Assembly (NCBI GenBank): GCA_946480295.1
Contig: CAMLIT010000012.1
Coordinates: 1-59,615, forward strand
DNA from: an uncultured Gemmatimonadota bacterium
Lineage (GTDB): Bacteria; Gemmatimonadota; Gemmatimonadetes; Gemmatimonadales; Gemmatimonadaceae
DNA: 59,615 nt
Direction: 5' to 3'
The position numbers and the translations under genes were made by a program. The notes beneath the pieces were generated by a model. It made no database searches, was not told the DNA's origin, and worked only from the letters and a program-made list of their open reading frames with translations. Of this stretch, positions 41,837-51,336 are shown piece after piece (the stretch's first letter is position 1; every line of letters starts with the position of its first letter).

Positions 41837-43168
41837 TCATGCGCGGAACGCGCCCGCCGTGAGCTCGGCGAGCCGCTTCTCCGGCCCCCGGATGTCGTAC
41901 CGGCCCGGCTCACACGGGACGCCGGCGGAGTTCAGGAGATCGGCGGCGACGAGCCCGATGAGCGCCGGCATTTCGTCGAACGCGCCGAAGCTGTATCGCG
42001 GCAGGCGGAGTGGGTTGGGGGCCAGCTCGATGCGTTTGCCGTTCAAGACGCCGATCGGCGAGAGCGTGATGGGGTAGCCGCTCGCGAGCTCCGCCTCGAC
42101 CGCGTACTCCGCCGATGGCGCGCCACCGGCGGCGCGCAGCGCATGCGCGGTGCACGCCACGTTCGCGACCGCCGCGAGGACGTGCTCCATCATGAGCTGC
42201 GGCGGCGTGGTGGTGAGGCGCGACCCGCCGAACGCGGGCTGAATCCACGCGAGGTCGACCACGCCCCTCTCGAAGATCTCGACCTGCAACGTGCCGTGCG
42301 GTCTCGCCTGGTCGGTGAACCGCCGGCCGCGGAGGATCGGACGGCCTTGCCAGGACGGCGTGTGCATCTGGATCCCGTGCAGCTGTCCGACGCCGTTGGC
42401 GCTGCCAATCTGGAAGCGCTCGTCGAGCGGCTCCAGCGTCCCGATCACCGCGCGAGGCACCCGGAAGGCGCGCGTCGTCGGGATGGCGGTGGCGCGCAGC
42501 GCGATCCAGTCGAAGTTCGTAAGCTCATGCCGCAGGCGCACGAACTCGACGAACTGCGCGGCGCGCTCCGCGAATGCCGCATCCAGGGCGTCGGCGGCCG
42601 CCGCGCGCTGCAGCGTCAGGTCTTGAATCTCGCGCATGGTCATTGCCTGCGTGCGATCGCTCCGCCGCGCCGAGCATTTCAGGGTCGGCATCACGCGATG
42701 CGGCGCGAGCTGCGACTCCGGCACGCGCACGAGCACGACGCCGGCGCCGTTCTCCTCCGTCACCACGGGCCAGATCTCGAGCAGCGGGATCTGCGGATCC
42801 AGACAGTCGCGGGCCTGCATCAGCAGTCGGTGCGCGAAGTCCGCGCAGTCGCGCACCGGGCGGATCCCCACGGCCCGACGCGGATGGTCGTCGCTCTCCT
42901 CGATCCCGAGGACCAGGTGGCCACCGTGGCTGTTCGTGAACCCGGCGATCTCCTCGAGCAGCTCGTTGCGCGCGCGCTCGCCGATGCGGGACTGCCCCAG
43001 TTCCCACGGGTCCGTCTCCCCCTTCTTGGCGGGCAACCGCTCCTTGAACTCGACTGAGTCGCTCTCGGCAATCTCCATCTCCACCATCTCACGCACGTCC
43101 TCCGGCGTGATGGCGACCAGTGGCTTCCGGAAGAGCGGCGGCCATCCGAACGAAGCGGGGCTCCTCAT
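41837..43168 (-). CDS. AlbA_2/Schlafen-like protein, fifth gene of the Zorya operon
   Basis: 443 residues. Residues 30-200 carry the AlbA_2 (Schlafen-type) pattern: SVEFKERLPA, then ELLEEIAGFTNSHGGHLVLGIEESDD and later VVLVRVPESQLAPHRV, a fold with putative nucleic-acid binding or nuclease function. The C-terminal 240 residues are unassigned and beta-rich. It starts 13 bases after the zorD stop on the same strand, so it is very likely co-transcribed with the defence genes. Type I Zorya systems are normally four genes, so this is an accessory or a separate defence unit. Confidence 0.82.
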   Translation of the reverse strand: MRSPASFGWPPLFRKPLVAITPEDVREMVEMEIAESDSVEFKERLPAKKGETDPWELGQSRIGERARNELLEEIAGFTNSHGGHLVLGIEESDDHPRRAVGIRPVRDCADFAHRLLMQARDCLDPQIPLLEIWPVVTEENGAGVVLVRVPESQLAPHRVMPTLKCSARRSDRTQAMTMREIQDLTLQRAAAADALDAAFAERAAQFVEFVRLRHELTNFDWIALRATAIPTTRAFRVPRAVIGTLEPLDERFQIGSANGVGQLHGIQMHTPSWQGRPILRGRRFTDQARPHGTLQVEIFERGVVDLAWIQPAFGGSRLTTTPPQLMMEHVLAAVANVACTAHALRAAGGAPSAEYAVEAELASGYPITLSPIGVLNGKRIELAPNPLRLPRYSFGAFDEMPALIGLVAADLLNSAGVPCEPGRYDIRGPEKRLAELTAGAFRA

Positions 43169-43181
43169 GTGCGGCCGCCCT

Positions 43182-46100
43182 CTATGCGCCGACGTAGGCG
43201 CGCGCCTGGCGTAGCCCTTCCTCGAAGTTCGCGCAGCGCGCCGCGGCGCATGCAGCCATCGCGCCCATCCCGATCTTCTTCTCGGCGATCCGCCGGTGCA
43301 GTCGATCCCCGGGCACCACCTCGATTCCCACGCGCCCGGCCTCCCGGATCGCGCTCGGGGCGATGGACCCGTTGGAAACCACCGTGGCCTTCCAGGGCGC
43401 CGCGAGCCGAGCACCGTACACGTCCCGCGCCGCGAGCACGTCGCTCAACGCCCGCTCGTCAATGGGGGAGCGCCCGCTCACGTGCTTGATCTGGACCAGG
43501 CGCGCCTCTCCGTCGCGAAACGCGAGGACGTCCGCACCGCCATCTCCACCCTTCGCGGTCAGCACGACCGAGTACCCGTCGGCCCGGTAGAGCGCGGCCA
43601 CGGCCGCCTCGAACTCCAGCGGTCCGAGGACATCCAAGTCGTGCGGCGTGAACGGGGCTGTCGGGGCCCCCGCGAGCGCCTCCGAGCCGTCCCCCTCGAG
43701 GCGCGTGCAGAGCTCATTCGCGTTGTCGCCCTCGTCCTCCGTGGGCTGCAGGAAGTCTCGCGCGAGCCCGGTCTTGCGCGTGAGCAGCGCGTCGAGGCAC
43801 TCGTCGAAGCTCTCCGCGATATGCCCCGACGGGTCGCGCAGGACCGGCAGCCATACGTGGACCGGACGGCTCTGACCGATCCGGTAGGCCCGATCCGTGG
43901 CTTGGGACTCGACGGCGGGATTCCACCAGCGCCCGTAGTGGATGACGTGGTTGGCCTCGGTGATCGTCAGCCCGATGCCAGCCACGAATGGCGAGAGGAT
44001 GACGAGGCCAAAGCCGGGCGCGGCGCGAAACTGGTCGAGGATCCGCTTGCGCTCATTCTTCGCCCGGGCCGTCGCGCTACTCGACGTGGAGAATCCCTTC
44101 CCGCGGCTCGTACTGCCGTTGATAACCGGCACGCGTATGTCGAATTCGTGCTCGAACACGCGCTGCAGCAAGGATTGGGCATCGAGGTGGCGAGCGAAGA
44201 TGATCGCCTTCTCGCCGCGGCGCCGGATGTCGTGGAGCTTGTCCAAGGTGCGTTGGAGTTTCGTCGATTCGGCGACCAGATCGCGCACGTCCCGCCGCTC
44301 CCAGTCGTCGCGCAGGAGGGCTGGGTGCTGGTATAGCCGCGTGAGCTTGTGCAAGACGACGAGGTGCCGCCCGAGCTTCCGCTCCCGCGAGAGCACTGCC
44401 AGCAGTGACGTGTGGAGCCCGCGCTCGACGGGGGACATGTCGCAGGGGATCCGCTCGATGCTCTTCTCCGGCAGGTCCAGGATCTCGTCCTTGGTGCGGC
44501 GGATCAGGAACGCATGCGGCTCGCCATACAACAGCTCGCGGCGAAGGTCCCCGAGGACCGCGGCCGCGTCTTCTGCGAGGCGATGCTCGAACCGTGTGGA
44601 GAAGTCGGTGGCCGTACCCAAGAGCGCTGGTTGGACCACGTCCATGATGTTCCAGAGGTCCAGCAGACGGTTCTCGACAGGTGTTCCGGTGCTCGCCACA
44701 TGGAAGTCACCATCGATGGCGCGGAGGGCCACGGAGAGCTTCGTGCTCATCGCCTTATACTTCTGCGCCTCGTCCGTCACGATCGCGGACCACAGCGGCC
44801 GACCGTCCTTCTTCTGGGCGAGGCTGTGTTGGTAGTTCACCACCGTCTCGTAGTTCGTGATGACGGTGCGGTACTGCATGAGCCGCTCAGCCGAGAGCAT
44901 GGGACGCCCGGCGACGGTCTCCGCGCCTCGTGCCCCGGAGGCGCGCACCGCATCGATTCCGGGACCGTGGAGCACGAGGACGGGCTGGAAGATGTCGCCG
45001 TCGGCGGCGAAGAAGTCCCGCATCTCCTTAATCCAGGTCTCGTTCTCGACTAGGATGAGGGGCGCGATGATGAGGATCGGCCGCCAAGGGGGACTATGGG
45101 GGTCCCCGTCCGGGGCCCAGGAGAGCCGCCCGTCTTCGATGCGGGACGCGAGGAAGGTCAGGATCTGGAGTGTCTTGCCGAGTCCCATGTCGTCCGCCAG
45201 CAGCACCCCGCGACGCTTTGTGATAGCGGCACACCGCTGGAGCCAGAGCAGCGACTCCTCCTGGTGGCGCTTCAGCGCCACGCCTGGCTTGAGGCTCGCG
45301 GGGAGCTTCGCGCAGTCCGGCCAAGCGACAGGTCGGCGACTCGCGTGCGCAGCGGCCTCCGCATCGGCCGTCCGCAGCTCCTCGTCGTTCATGTAGCAGA
45401 GCAAGAAGCGCCGGCCGCGGGCGCGTTCGGTCGCGTCCTCAGGCGCGAGATCGACCGGCCTCTCGTTGAGCGCCCTGAGGCACTCGGCGGAGGCGACGAC
45501 GCTCTTCCCCTTCAGATCCACCGTGGCGTCGCCACGGTCGATGGCCGCTGCCATCGCCGCCCGCGCGTGATCGAGTTCCTCTTCGTTCCGGAAGCGAAGA
45601 TGCACTTCTTCTCTTCCATCGGCGGCCGGCATCGTGATGGCCGTGGGGCGGCCTTCACCCCGATGCTTCCCTTCCGCCTCACCGTCATCCCCCGCGGGAA
45701 CGTCCTTGAAGAAACCGCCGCCCTCCGCGACGTCTGCCGGAACGGATGTGAACGGGAGATCGCCGATGCCGATCACCCGCGATCCGTACTCGATCTCGAC
45801 GGCATCGAGGAGACCGTCGAAGAACTGGGCCGGATTGCGGCACGCCTCCTCCTTCGCGGCGCCCCGGGCGTGACGGACCTGCGTCATTCGCTCGAGCACC
45901 TGCCGCTGACGGTCGCTCAGGACCACGCGGACTCGGCGGCCCACGCCATCATCGAGCACGTAAAGGCCCTCGACATCGGGGTTCCGGAGAAAAGCCTCGC
46001 GGAATTCGTCATCGGAGACGCCCGGCGCCTTCGGGACGAAGCTGATGCTCCCGTCTTCGTGGGCGTAGATGTCGAGCGCGATCTGCGACGGCACCACGAC

Positions 46101-46694
46101 GTCGTTCTCGGCCAGGTAGTTGTCGAGTGCCGCCCCCACGGTCGCGGAGCACCCCTTCACCCGCGCGAAGGTGAGCCACGTGGCCTGCTGGGTGCGCGCC
46201 TCGGCCGGGAGCGCATTGAACGCGTCCATCGCGTCCACAAGCGCAAAGGTCTGCTCGTCAAGGTGAAAGACCTGGCCCGTCGCGGCGCGCCGCACGAAGT
46301 ACCCGACTCGCTCCACCTCGGTCTCACGCGCGCCGAAGCGATACGTGTATCGATAGCGGAAGTCCGGCCGTCCCAGCTCACTCTTCCGATCGATCGAGAG
46401 CATCAGCGGGCTCCAGGCCGTCCACCGGAGCGGCAACTGGATGTCCTCGGCGAGTACGGACTCGAAGCGATCCCACGGGATCCGGATCGCGCCGCCAGTC
46501 ACTTCCGCGATCTCAAGATCCAGAAGCATCTCGGTCTGGCGGGCCGCGGTCAGCCCCTCACCGGTCGTGAGCACGGATTGGGGCCAGCGCTCCCGCGTTG
46601 ACAGGCCCGCACCGTCGACAGAGCGAAGGAACCAGCCGTCTGGTTCTGCGGTTGCTGTGATCGTGCCACCGATGGTGCCGAGCGTGATCATCAT
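43182..46694 (-). CDS. zorD: ZorD: SNF2-type helicase with Mrr-like nuclease domain
   Basis: 1170 residues. N-terminal 480 residues unassigned, then SNF2/DEAD motifs: Walker A ADDMGLGKT near residue 500, IIAPLILVENE, motif II DEAQ near 640, ASTGTPVENRLLDLW, and the C-terminal helicase lobe with QATDRAYRIGQSRPVHVW. Residues about 1025-1140 form a restriction-endonuclease (Mrr-cat) domain: FEAAVAALYRADGYSVVLTAKGGDGGADVLA, then VQIKH (D-QxK active site). ZorD is the DNA-processing effector of type I Zorya phage defence. It starts four bases after the zorC stop. Confidence 0.92.
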   Translation of the reverse strand: MMITLGTIGGTITATAEPDGWFLRSVDGAGLSTRERWPQSVLTTGEGLTAARQTEMLLDLEIAEVTGGAIRIPWDRFESVLAEDIQLPLRWTAWSPLMLSIDRKSELGRPDFRYRYTYRFGARETEVERVGYFVRRAATGQVFHLDEQTFALVDAMDAFNALPAEARTQQATWLTFARVKGCSATVGAALDNYLAENDVVVPSQIALDIYAHEDGSISFVPKAPGVSDDEFREAFLRNPDVEGLYVLDDGVGRRVRVVLSDRQRQVLERMTQVRHARGAAKEEACRNPAQFFDGLLDAVEIEYGSRVIGIGDLPFTSVPADVAEGGGFFKDVPAGDDGEAEGKHRGEGRPTAITMPAADGREEVHLRFRNEEELDHARAAMAAAIDRGDATVDLKGKSVVASAECLRALNERPVDLAPEDATERARGRRFLLCYMNDEELRTADAEAAAHASRRPVAWPDCAKLPASLKPGVALKRHQEESLLWLQRCAAITKRRGVLLADDMGLGKTLQILTFLASRIEDGRLSWAPDGDPHSPPWRPILIIAPLILVENETWIKEMRDFFAADGDIFQPVLVLHGPGIDAVRASGARGAETVAGRPMLSAERLMQYRTVITNYETVVNYQHSLAQKKDGRPLWSAIVTDEAQKYKAMSTKLSVALRAIDGDFHVASTGTPVENRLLDLWNIMDVVQPALLGTATDFSTRFEHRLAEDAAAVLGDLRRELLYGEPHAFLIRRTKDEILDLPEKSIERIPCDMSPVERGLHTSLLAVLSRERKLGRHLVVLHKLTRLYQHPALLRDDWERRDVRDLVAESTKLQRTLDKLHDIRRRGEKAIIFARHLDAQSLLQRVFEHEFDIRVPVINGSTSRGKGFSTSSSATARAKNERKRILDQFRAAPGFGLVILSPFVAGIGLTITEANHVIHYGRWWNPAVESQATDRAYRIGQSRPVHVWLPVLRDPSGHIAESFDECLDALLTRKTGLARDFLQPTEDEGDNANELCTRLEGDGSEALAGAPTAPFTPHDLDVLGPLEFEAAVAALYRADGYSVVLTAKGGDGGADVLAFRDGEARLVQIKHVSGRSPIDERALSDVLAARDVYGARLAAPWKATVVSNGSIAPSAIREAGRVGIEVVPGDRLHRRIAEKKIGMGAMAACAAARCANFEEGLRQARAYVGA

Positions 46695-46698
46695 GGGT

Positions 46699-48063
46699 TC
46701 AAGCGGGGCGGATGCCTCGACGAGCGAGGAACGACTGCACCTTGTACTGCCAGGTCCCGCCGTTGTGCGTGAACTTGTCGATATATGTGGCGTAGCTCTT
46801 CAGGTGCGTCCGGAGGTCGAACCTGGGCCGACGCAGACCGCCGAACGACTCCACGAACTTGTCCGCGTCGTGCACGTAGAGCGCGTTCCCGGTCTCGGCG
46901 AACTCGATGCAGAGGATGTCCCCGGTCGCGCCGTGGAAGCGCATCAGGAACGCACTCGTCTGCGCCCCGGGGATCTGCGAGTACGAAAGCCTCTCCCGCA
47001 CCTGCGCGCGCAAGCGGTACGCGTCCTCGGGCGAGAGCGCCACGTTCGCGTCCACCGCCCGGTTGATGTACCGAAGCCAGAAGTCGCGCCGGCCATGAGG
47101 GTCGTGCTGGATGACGAACTTGAAGAAGAAGAGGAGATCACCCTTCGCGAGCCACCCTGTGACACGCAGGCGCGCTTCGGTTTCGCAGAGGGCCCAAATT
47201 CGCCCGCAGTTCGGGAGTCGCGGATCGCGAAAGCGCCGGTCATCGAGCAGGAATGTCAGCAGCGCCTGATGAAGCTGCTCGTCGGCTTCCGCTCGGTCCC
47301 AGAGAATCATCGCGCTGACCGCGCGCGCGATCGCCTGCGGCGCAACGAGTTCGCAGGTAAGCAATTCCTGCGTCAGCCGACGAAACGCTTCGAACACGCC
47401 ACCACCGTGGAGATAGCTGCGCTCCCGCAGGAATTGCGCGGTCCACGCGTCGACGGCCGCGGTGGCGACCGCCTCCCCCAACTGCGTGCTCGGCTCGATC
47501 CCCCACTTCGCGAGCGTCTCATTGATGCCGGCGCGGTCGGCGATGATGGCGGATCCCATCCACGTTGGTGCCTCCTTCGAGAAGAGCTGCCCCGCGACGG
47601 CCCGATACTTCTGCAGACGCTCGCCACCCCCGGCAAAGCGACCGACGGCGCGACGCAGCAGCTCCTCGAGCGCGTGTGGCTCCGCCATGGTGCGCCACTG
47701 GGCGAGGTAGCACTCGACCATCCCTTCCAGCCAGCGCCGGTTCCCTGACAGATCCTGTCGTTCGGCCATGGCCCGGACGAACAACGGCGAGTTCGCCACG
47801 TCGGGATCCCAGCAGAGGGCGCGGATCTGCCGGGACGTCAGCGCATCGAGCCTCCCGCCGGCATTCGCCCATGCCTCGCGAGCCTCCGCCAGCGCAGATC
47901 GAGTGGGCCGCGCCTCATGCCGAACTGCTCGTTCCAGTTCTGCGGTAGTCTCGATGAGCGGCGCCAGTTCCTGCTCCGGAGAGAGGGCGACGTCCAGCCC
48001 GCCCGTCATGGGGGCCCGGGCGGCGGCATGCAACCGCTCGAGGACGTCCGCCAGAGCGCTCAT
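46699..48063 (-). CDS. zorC: ZorC, EH-signature protein
   Basis: 454 residues, cytoplasmic. The C-terminal part has the EH-signature pattern (FLMRFHGATGDILCIEFAETGNALYVHDADKF, then IDKFTHNGGTWQ) that gives the domain its name. The N-terminal half is helical. ZorC is known as the DNA-binding component of type I Zorya. The start overlaps the zorB stop by four bases (ATGA), so the operon is translationally coupled. Length is within the family range. Confidence 0.9.
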   Translation of the reverse strand: MSALADVLERLHAAARAPMTGGLDVALSPEQELAPLIETTAELERAVRHEARPTRSALAEAREAWANAGGRLDALTSRQIRALCWDPDVANSPLFVRAMAERQDLSGNRRWLEGMVECYLAQWRTMAEPHALEELLRRAVGRFAGGGERLQKYRAVAGQLFSKEAPTWMGSAIIADRAGINETLAKWGIEPSTQLGEAVATAAVDAWTAQFLRERSYLHGGGVFEAFRRLTQELLTCELVAPQAIARAVSAMILWDRAEADEQLHQALLTFLLDDRRFRDPRLPNCGRIWALCETEARLRVTGWLAKGDLLFFFKFVIQHDPHGRRDFWLRYINRAVDANVALSPEDAYRLRAQVRERLSYSQIPGAQTSAFLMRFHGATGDILCIEFAETGNALYVHDADKFVESFGGLRRPRFDLRTHLKSYATYIDKFTHNGGTWQYKVQSFLARRGIRPA

Positions 48064-48818
48064 CGTGGCTGTGCGCCTGTCGGTGTCGGATCCACGATGA
48101 CCGTGCGCTCGCCTGCGCTGTCACCAGCGGGGACCCGATGCGTGAGTTGGCTGACCACGTCCGCCTTCACCCGGATCTTGAACACGACCCGCCGTTGACG
48201 CGCATCATCACCGGGGACGTTCGGGAGCAGTTCCTCCTGCCCCCGGCCGCTCGCCGAGATCATGCTACGGAAGCACCCACGCTGCGGCAGATCACGGAGC
48301 GACTGGAGGCCCACCTTCACGACCTCCATCGAGCGCTCCTGGCTGAGCTTCATGTTGTAGGCCTGCGCCTGGTCGGGCGTGCTCGTAGCCACGTCACCGA
48401 AGTAGGTGGTGTCGGTGTGCCCTTCGACGACCACGTTGTCGATGTTCTGGGCCATGTCGGACGCGCAGAGGATGCCGGACAGAGTGGGCATGATGCGCTG
48501 GAGGTACTGCTGCCCCCCCGGCCGGACCAACCAGGAGTCCCGGTCGAAGAGCAAGCTGTCCGGCATCACGATGACAATGGCGTACGGGTCGCGGTCGTCC
48601 CGTTGGATCTTCGTCGTCGTGTCGAGGCCACGCGCCGTCAGCTTCGCGCGCAGCGACTCGAGCAGACGGTTCTGCACAACCGTCCGACTGGCGGTGGCGT
48701 TGTTCACAGACGCGACGAAGAGCAGGACGAAGATCACCATGAGCGACGCCATGAGATCCGTGAACGACGAGGCGGTGTGGGCGCCGTGGCCCCCTTCCTC
48801 GAACTCGTCGTCGCTCAT
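48060..48818 (-). CDS. zorB: ZorB, MotB/OmpA-like motor subunit
   Basis: 252 residues. One membrane helix at about residues 22-42 preceded by the ion-channel Asp21 (SFTDLMASLMVIFVLLFV), as in MotB/ExbD-type stator proteins. The periplasmic part has an OmpA-like peptidoglycan-binding domain (VVVEGHTDTTYF, SQERSMEVV, SASGRGQEELLP, DARQRRVVF). With ZorA it forms the proton-driven sensor motor of Zorya. The start overlaps the zorA stop (ATGA). Confidence 0.93.
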   Translation of the reverse strand: MSDDEFEEGGHGAHTASSFTDLMASLMVIFVLLFVASVNNATASRTVVQNRLLESLRAKLTARGLDTTTKIQRDDRDPYAIVIVMPDSLLFDRDSWLVRPGGQQYLQRIMPTLSGILCASDMAQNIDNVVVEGHTDTTYFGDVATSTPDQAQAYNMKLSQERSMEVVKVGLQSLRDLPQRGCFRSMISASGRGQEELLPNVPGDDARQRRVVFKIRVKADVVSQLTHRVPAGDSAGERTVIVDPTPTGAQPR

Positions 48819-50812
48819 GCGGTCCTCACCGCGGCGATCCGGGCCGTGCCCTTGTCGAGCACGTCGCTGAGCTCATCGAGGTGCTCCTTGATCTCCTCAG
48901 CCGACGCCTTGAGGACGCCGGCCATCCGCGGCATGACGTTGTTGGCGGAATCCACCATCGCCCGGAAGTTCTGCTCGACCCCTCGGTTGTACTGCTGCAG
49001 ACGGTCGAGGATCGTCTCGAGCACCGCCGCGATACGCGAGTCCATCCCGTCGAACACATCCCGGTACTGCTGGAACGTCTGGCGGTACTGGTTCAGGAAC
49101 TCATCGTGCCGTTCGGCGGCGTCGGCCAACTTCGCCACGACCTCGCGCGAGAGGGTGGCGACCTGTGCCTGCGCCTTCTGCCCCTCCTCGATCTGTCGCT
49201 GGATGCCGGCCAAGCCGGTCGTGTAGGCCTTCACTTCGCTCGCGGCGCCACCCAGCGCCTGTAACGCTTCGCGATTCTGCGTCAGCGTGGTCTGGAGGAT
49301 GTTCTGGGCCTCGAGTAGCGTGTCGCCGGCCCTGTCGAACCGGTCCGCCTTCTCCCGGAGCGCGGTGAGGATGTCGTTGATCTGCTCCCGGGTCTGCGAC
49401 GTCCACTCGGTGGCCTGCGTGAGCGTCTGCGTGGCGGCCTGCTGCGAGCGCTCGGTGGCCGTCCCGACGGTCTTCACGAGGTCCTCCGACAGGGCCGTGA
49501 CCCGCTCGGAGAGGTTCGACACCACTCGCGTGAGCGTACCCGTGAGCTGCTCGTAGTTCTGGTTCGCCGTGTCGTTCAGGCGGACCATCAGACCCTCCAC
49601 GAGCGTGTTGAGGCGCCTCGTCTGCTCCGCGCCGGCGTCCATCTGGTCCGTCGTGGCCTTCCGAGTCTCCTCGACCACCGACTGCAGCGTGCTCTGGACC
49701 AACGTGAGGTTCGTGCCCATCTGCCCCACGACATCGGCGCTGCCCTTGATGATCTCGGCGAGCACTCCGAACTCTTCTTTGGTGGAGCCCGTGAGCGCCT
49801 GCTGGAACTGCTGACCCATCTGCCCGAGCGTATCGCGAAGCGCCCGCTCGAGAGAGTCCACGAGGCCGTGGATCTCACCAACGACCGACTCCTGCTTCGA
49901 CTGCTCGAGCCGCTCGACCGTGGCCGTGAGGCTCCGCATCGTGTCCCGGAGCTCGACCAGGGTTGGTCCCATTTCAACCTGGAGCTGGTTCGCCATCGAG
50001 GACGAGATGCCCTGCGCGAAGAGCGGGGCCAAGTCCTCCCGAAACGCGCTCGAGAACTTCTCCACGACATCGGCGCTGATGTGACCGAGGGCGGTCGCCT
50101 GCTTCACGCTCTGCCGCTGGATGTCGAGGAGGATGCGAGTCTCTGTCAACAGGGGCAGTGCCTTCGCGATCGACCGCACGATGCGACGGCGCAGCGCCCG
50201 AAGCTGCGGCTGCGCCACGAGCAGGTCGACGACGAGAAAGACGACGCTCAGCCCCAGCGCGCAGATGGACGTCAAGAACTTGCCGGAGAGGTTCTGGATC
50301 AGGTTGGGCAACCCCTCCACGGTGCCCGCGGCGGTCATCGTGAGGCCGTTCAGGCCGAGCAGCAGTGCGACGAACGTCCCGAGGAGGCCGATGGAGGTGA
50401 GGACCCCCGGCACGGCGCGGAAGAACGCGGCGCCGTAGCCCTCCCACGCATCATCCGCTGTCACCACGTCGGCGGCAGGCTTCGTGAGGAAGTATCCGGA
50501 CCGTCCGTCTGGACTGTCGTAGAGCTCCACGGCCTGCTCGAGGCGGTCGAGAAGATATGGATGGCCGTTCATCGCCCGAGCCGCGGTCTCCCGCAGCTGC
50601 TCAACGGCGGCGAGACTCCGGCCCGTGCGCCGCTCCTCGTCACTTGTGATGCCGTGCGCCTCGAACGCGGTGGCGGTTCGGTGGCCGCGCCGGCGTACCG
50701 CAATCAGCTGCCATACCATCGCGCTGACCGCGCCGATGAACAGCACGAAGAGGGTGATGCACCAGATCTGAATCCAGGTCTCCAGGTGCATCCAGAAAGC
50801 GACAAGTCCCAT
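48815..50812 (-). CDS. zorA: ZorA, MotA/ExbB-like motor subunit with long tail
   Basis: 665 residues from the ATG at 50812 (another at 50791). Three membrane segments: WIQIWCITLFVLFIGAVSAM near the N-terminus, then FRAVPGVLTSIGLLGTFVALL and FLTSICALGLSVVFLVVDLLV around residues 190-270. From about residue 280 to the end it is a continuous Gln/Glu-rich coiled coil that would form the long intracellular tail typical of ZorA. It is the first gene of the zorABCD-albA_2 operon. The longer upstream frame is not used because it has no good start. Confidence 0.92.
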   Translation of the reverse strand: MGLVAFWMHLETWIQIWCITLFVLFIGAVSAMVWQLIAVRRRGHRTATAFEAHGITSDEERRTGRSLAAVEQLRETAARAMNGHPYLLDRLEQAVELYDSPDGRSGYFLTKPAADVVTADDAWEGYGAAFFRAVPGVLTSIGLLGTFVALLLGLNGLTMTAAGTVEGLPNLIQNLSGKFLTSICALGLSVVFLVVDLLVAQPQLRALRRRIVRSIAKALPLLTETRILLDIQRQSVKQATALGHISADVVEKFSSAFREDLAPLFAQGISSSMANQLQVEMGPTLVELRDTMRSLTATVERLEQSKQESVVGEIHGLVDSLERALRDTLGQMGQQFQQALTGSTKEEFGVLAEIIKGSADVVGQMGTNLTLVQSTLQSVVEETRKATTDQMDAGAEQTRRLNTLVEGLMVRLNDTANQNYEQLTGTLTRVVSNLSERVTALSEDLVKTVGTATERSQQAATQTLTQATEWTSQTREQINDILTALREKADRFDRAGDTLLEAQNILQTTLTQNREALQALGGAASEVKAYTTGLAGIQRQIEEGQKAQAQVATLSREVVAKLADAAERHDEFLNQYRQTFQQYRDVFDGMDSRIAAVLETILDRLQQYNRGVEQNFRAMVDSANNVMPRMAGVLKASAEEIKEHLDELSDVLDKGTARIAAVRTA

Positions 50813-50903
50813 GCCGAAAAGTCCGAGGAGGGGGTACGTACTGCGACGTGCCCAACATACGGCGCTGTGTCCCCCCACCGCGAGTAGAATTGGAATTCGG
50901 GTC

Positions 50904-50916
50904 GAGTCTAAGACTC
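50904..50916. promoter_or_regulatory. 13-bp palindrome between zorA and the Abi-alpha-like gene
   Basis: GAGTCTAAGACTC (perfect arms around a central base) lies 91 bases upstream of zorA in a locally AT-richer stretch. It may be an operator for the Zorya promoter or for the divergent gene. Confidence 0.5.
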
Positions 50917-51336
50917 CTCTTATCCACTCCTCTCGAGCCTGTAGTAGCGGCCCGCCCCGGGGTGAAGCCGAATGCGACACCCGGGACACTGGCGACAAGA
51001 AGCAGGCGAGCCCGCACGGGGCGCAACAAGCCTCGAACACTGGCTCCGATCGACAAGTTCGCTATACCCACTGACAAGCGGTCGCGCCGGCCGGTGCCTG
51101 AGCTGTACTTCGACCTGCTGGCGGAGATGCTCGATCACCGCAGAGAGTCGCCTATGTGCCGGAACTGCGCCGGCAAGGAACGGCGACCAGGCGGTCGAGA
51201 TGTTCCTGGGAGTAGCATGAGCCGGTGCGGGCCTCCCCTGGACGCCGCGGCGTCGCGGCGTGACTTTGGTGCGTCTGACTGTCGAACAGAAAGGCACCTA
51301 GCGCGGAACGTCAGGCCCACCCCACCTGTCCCGAGC

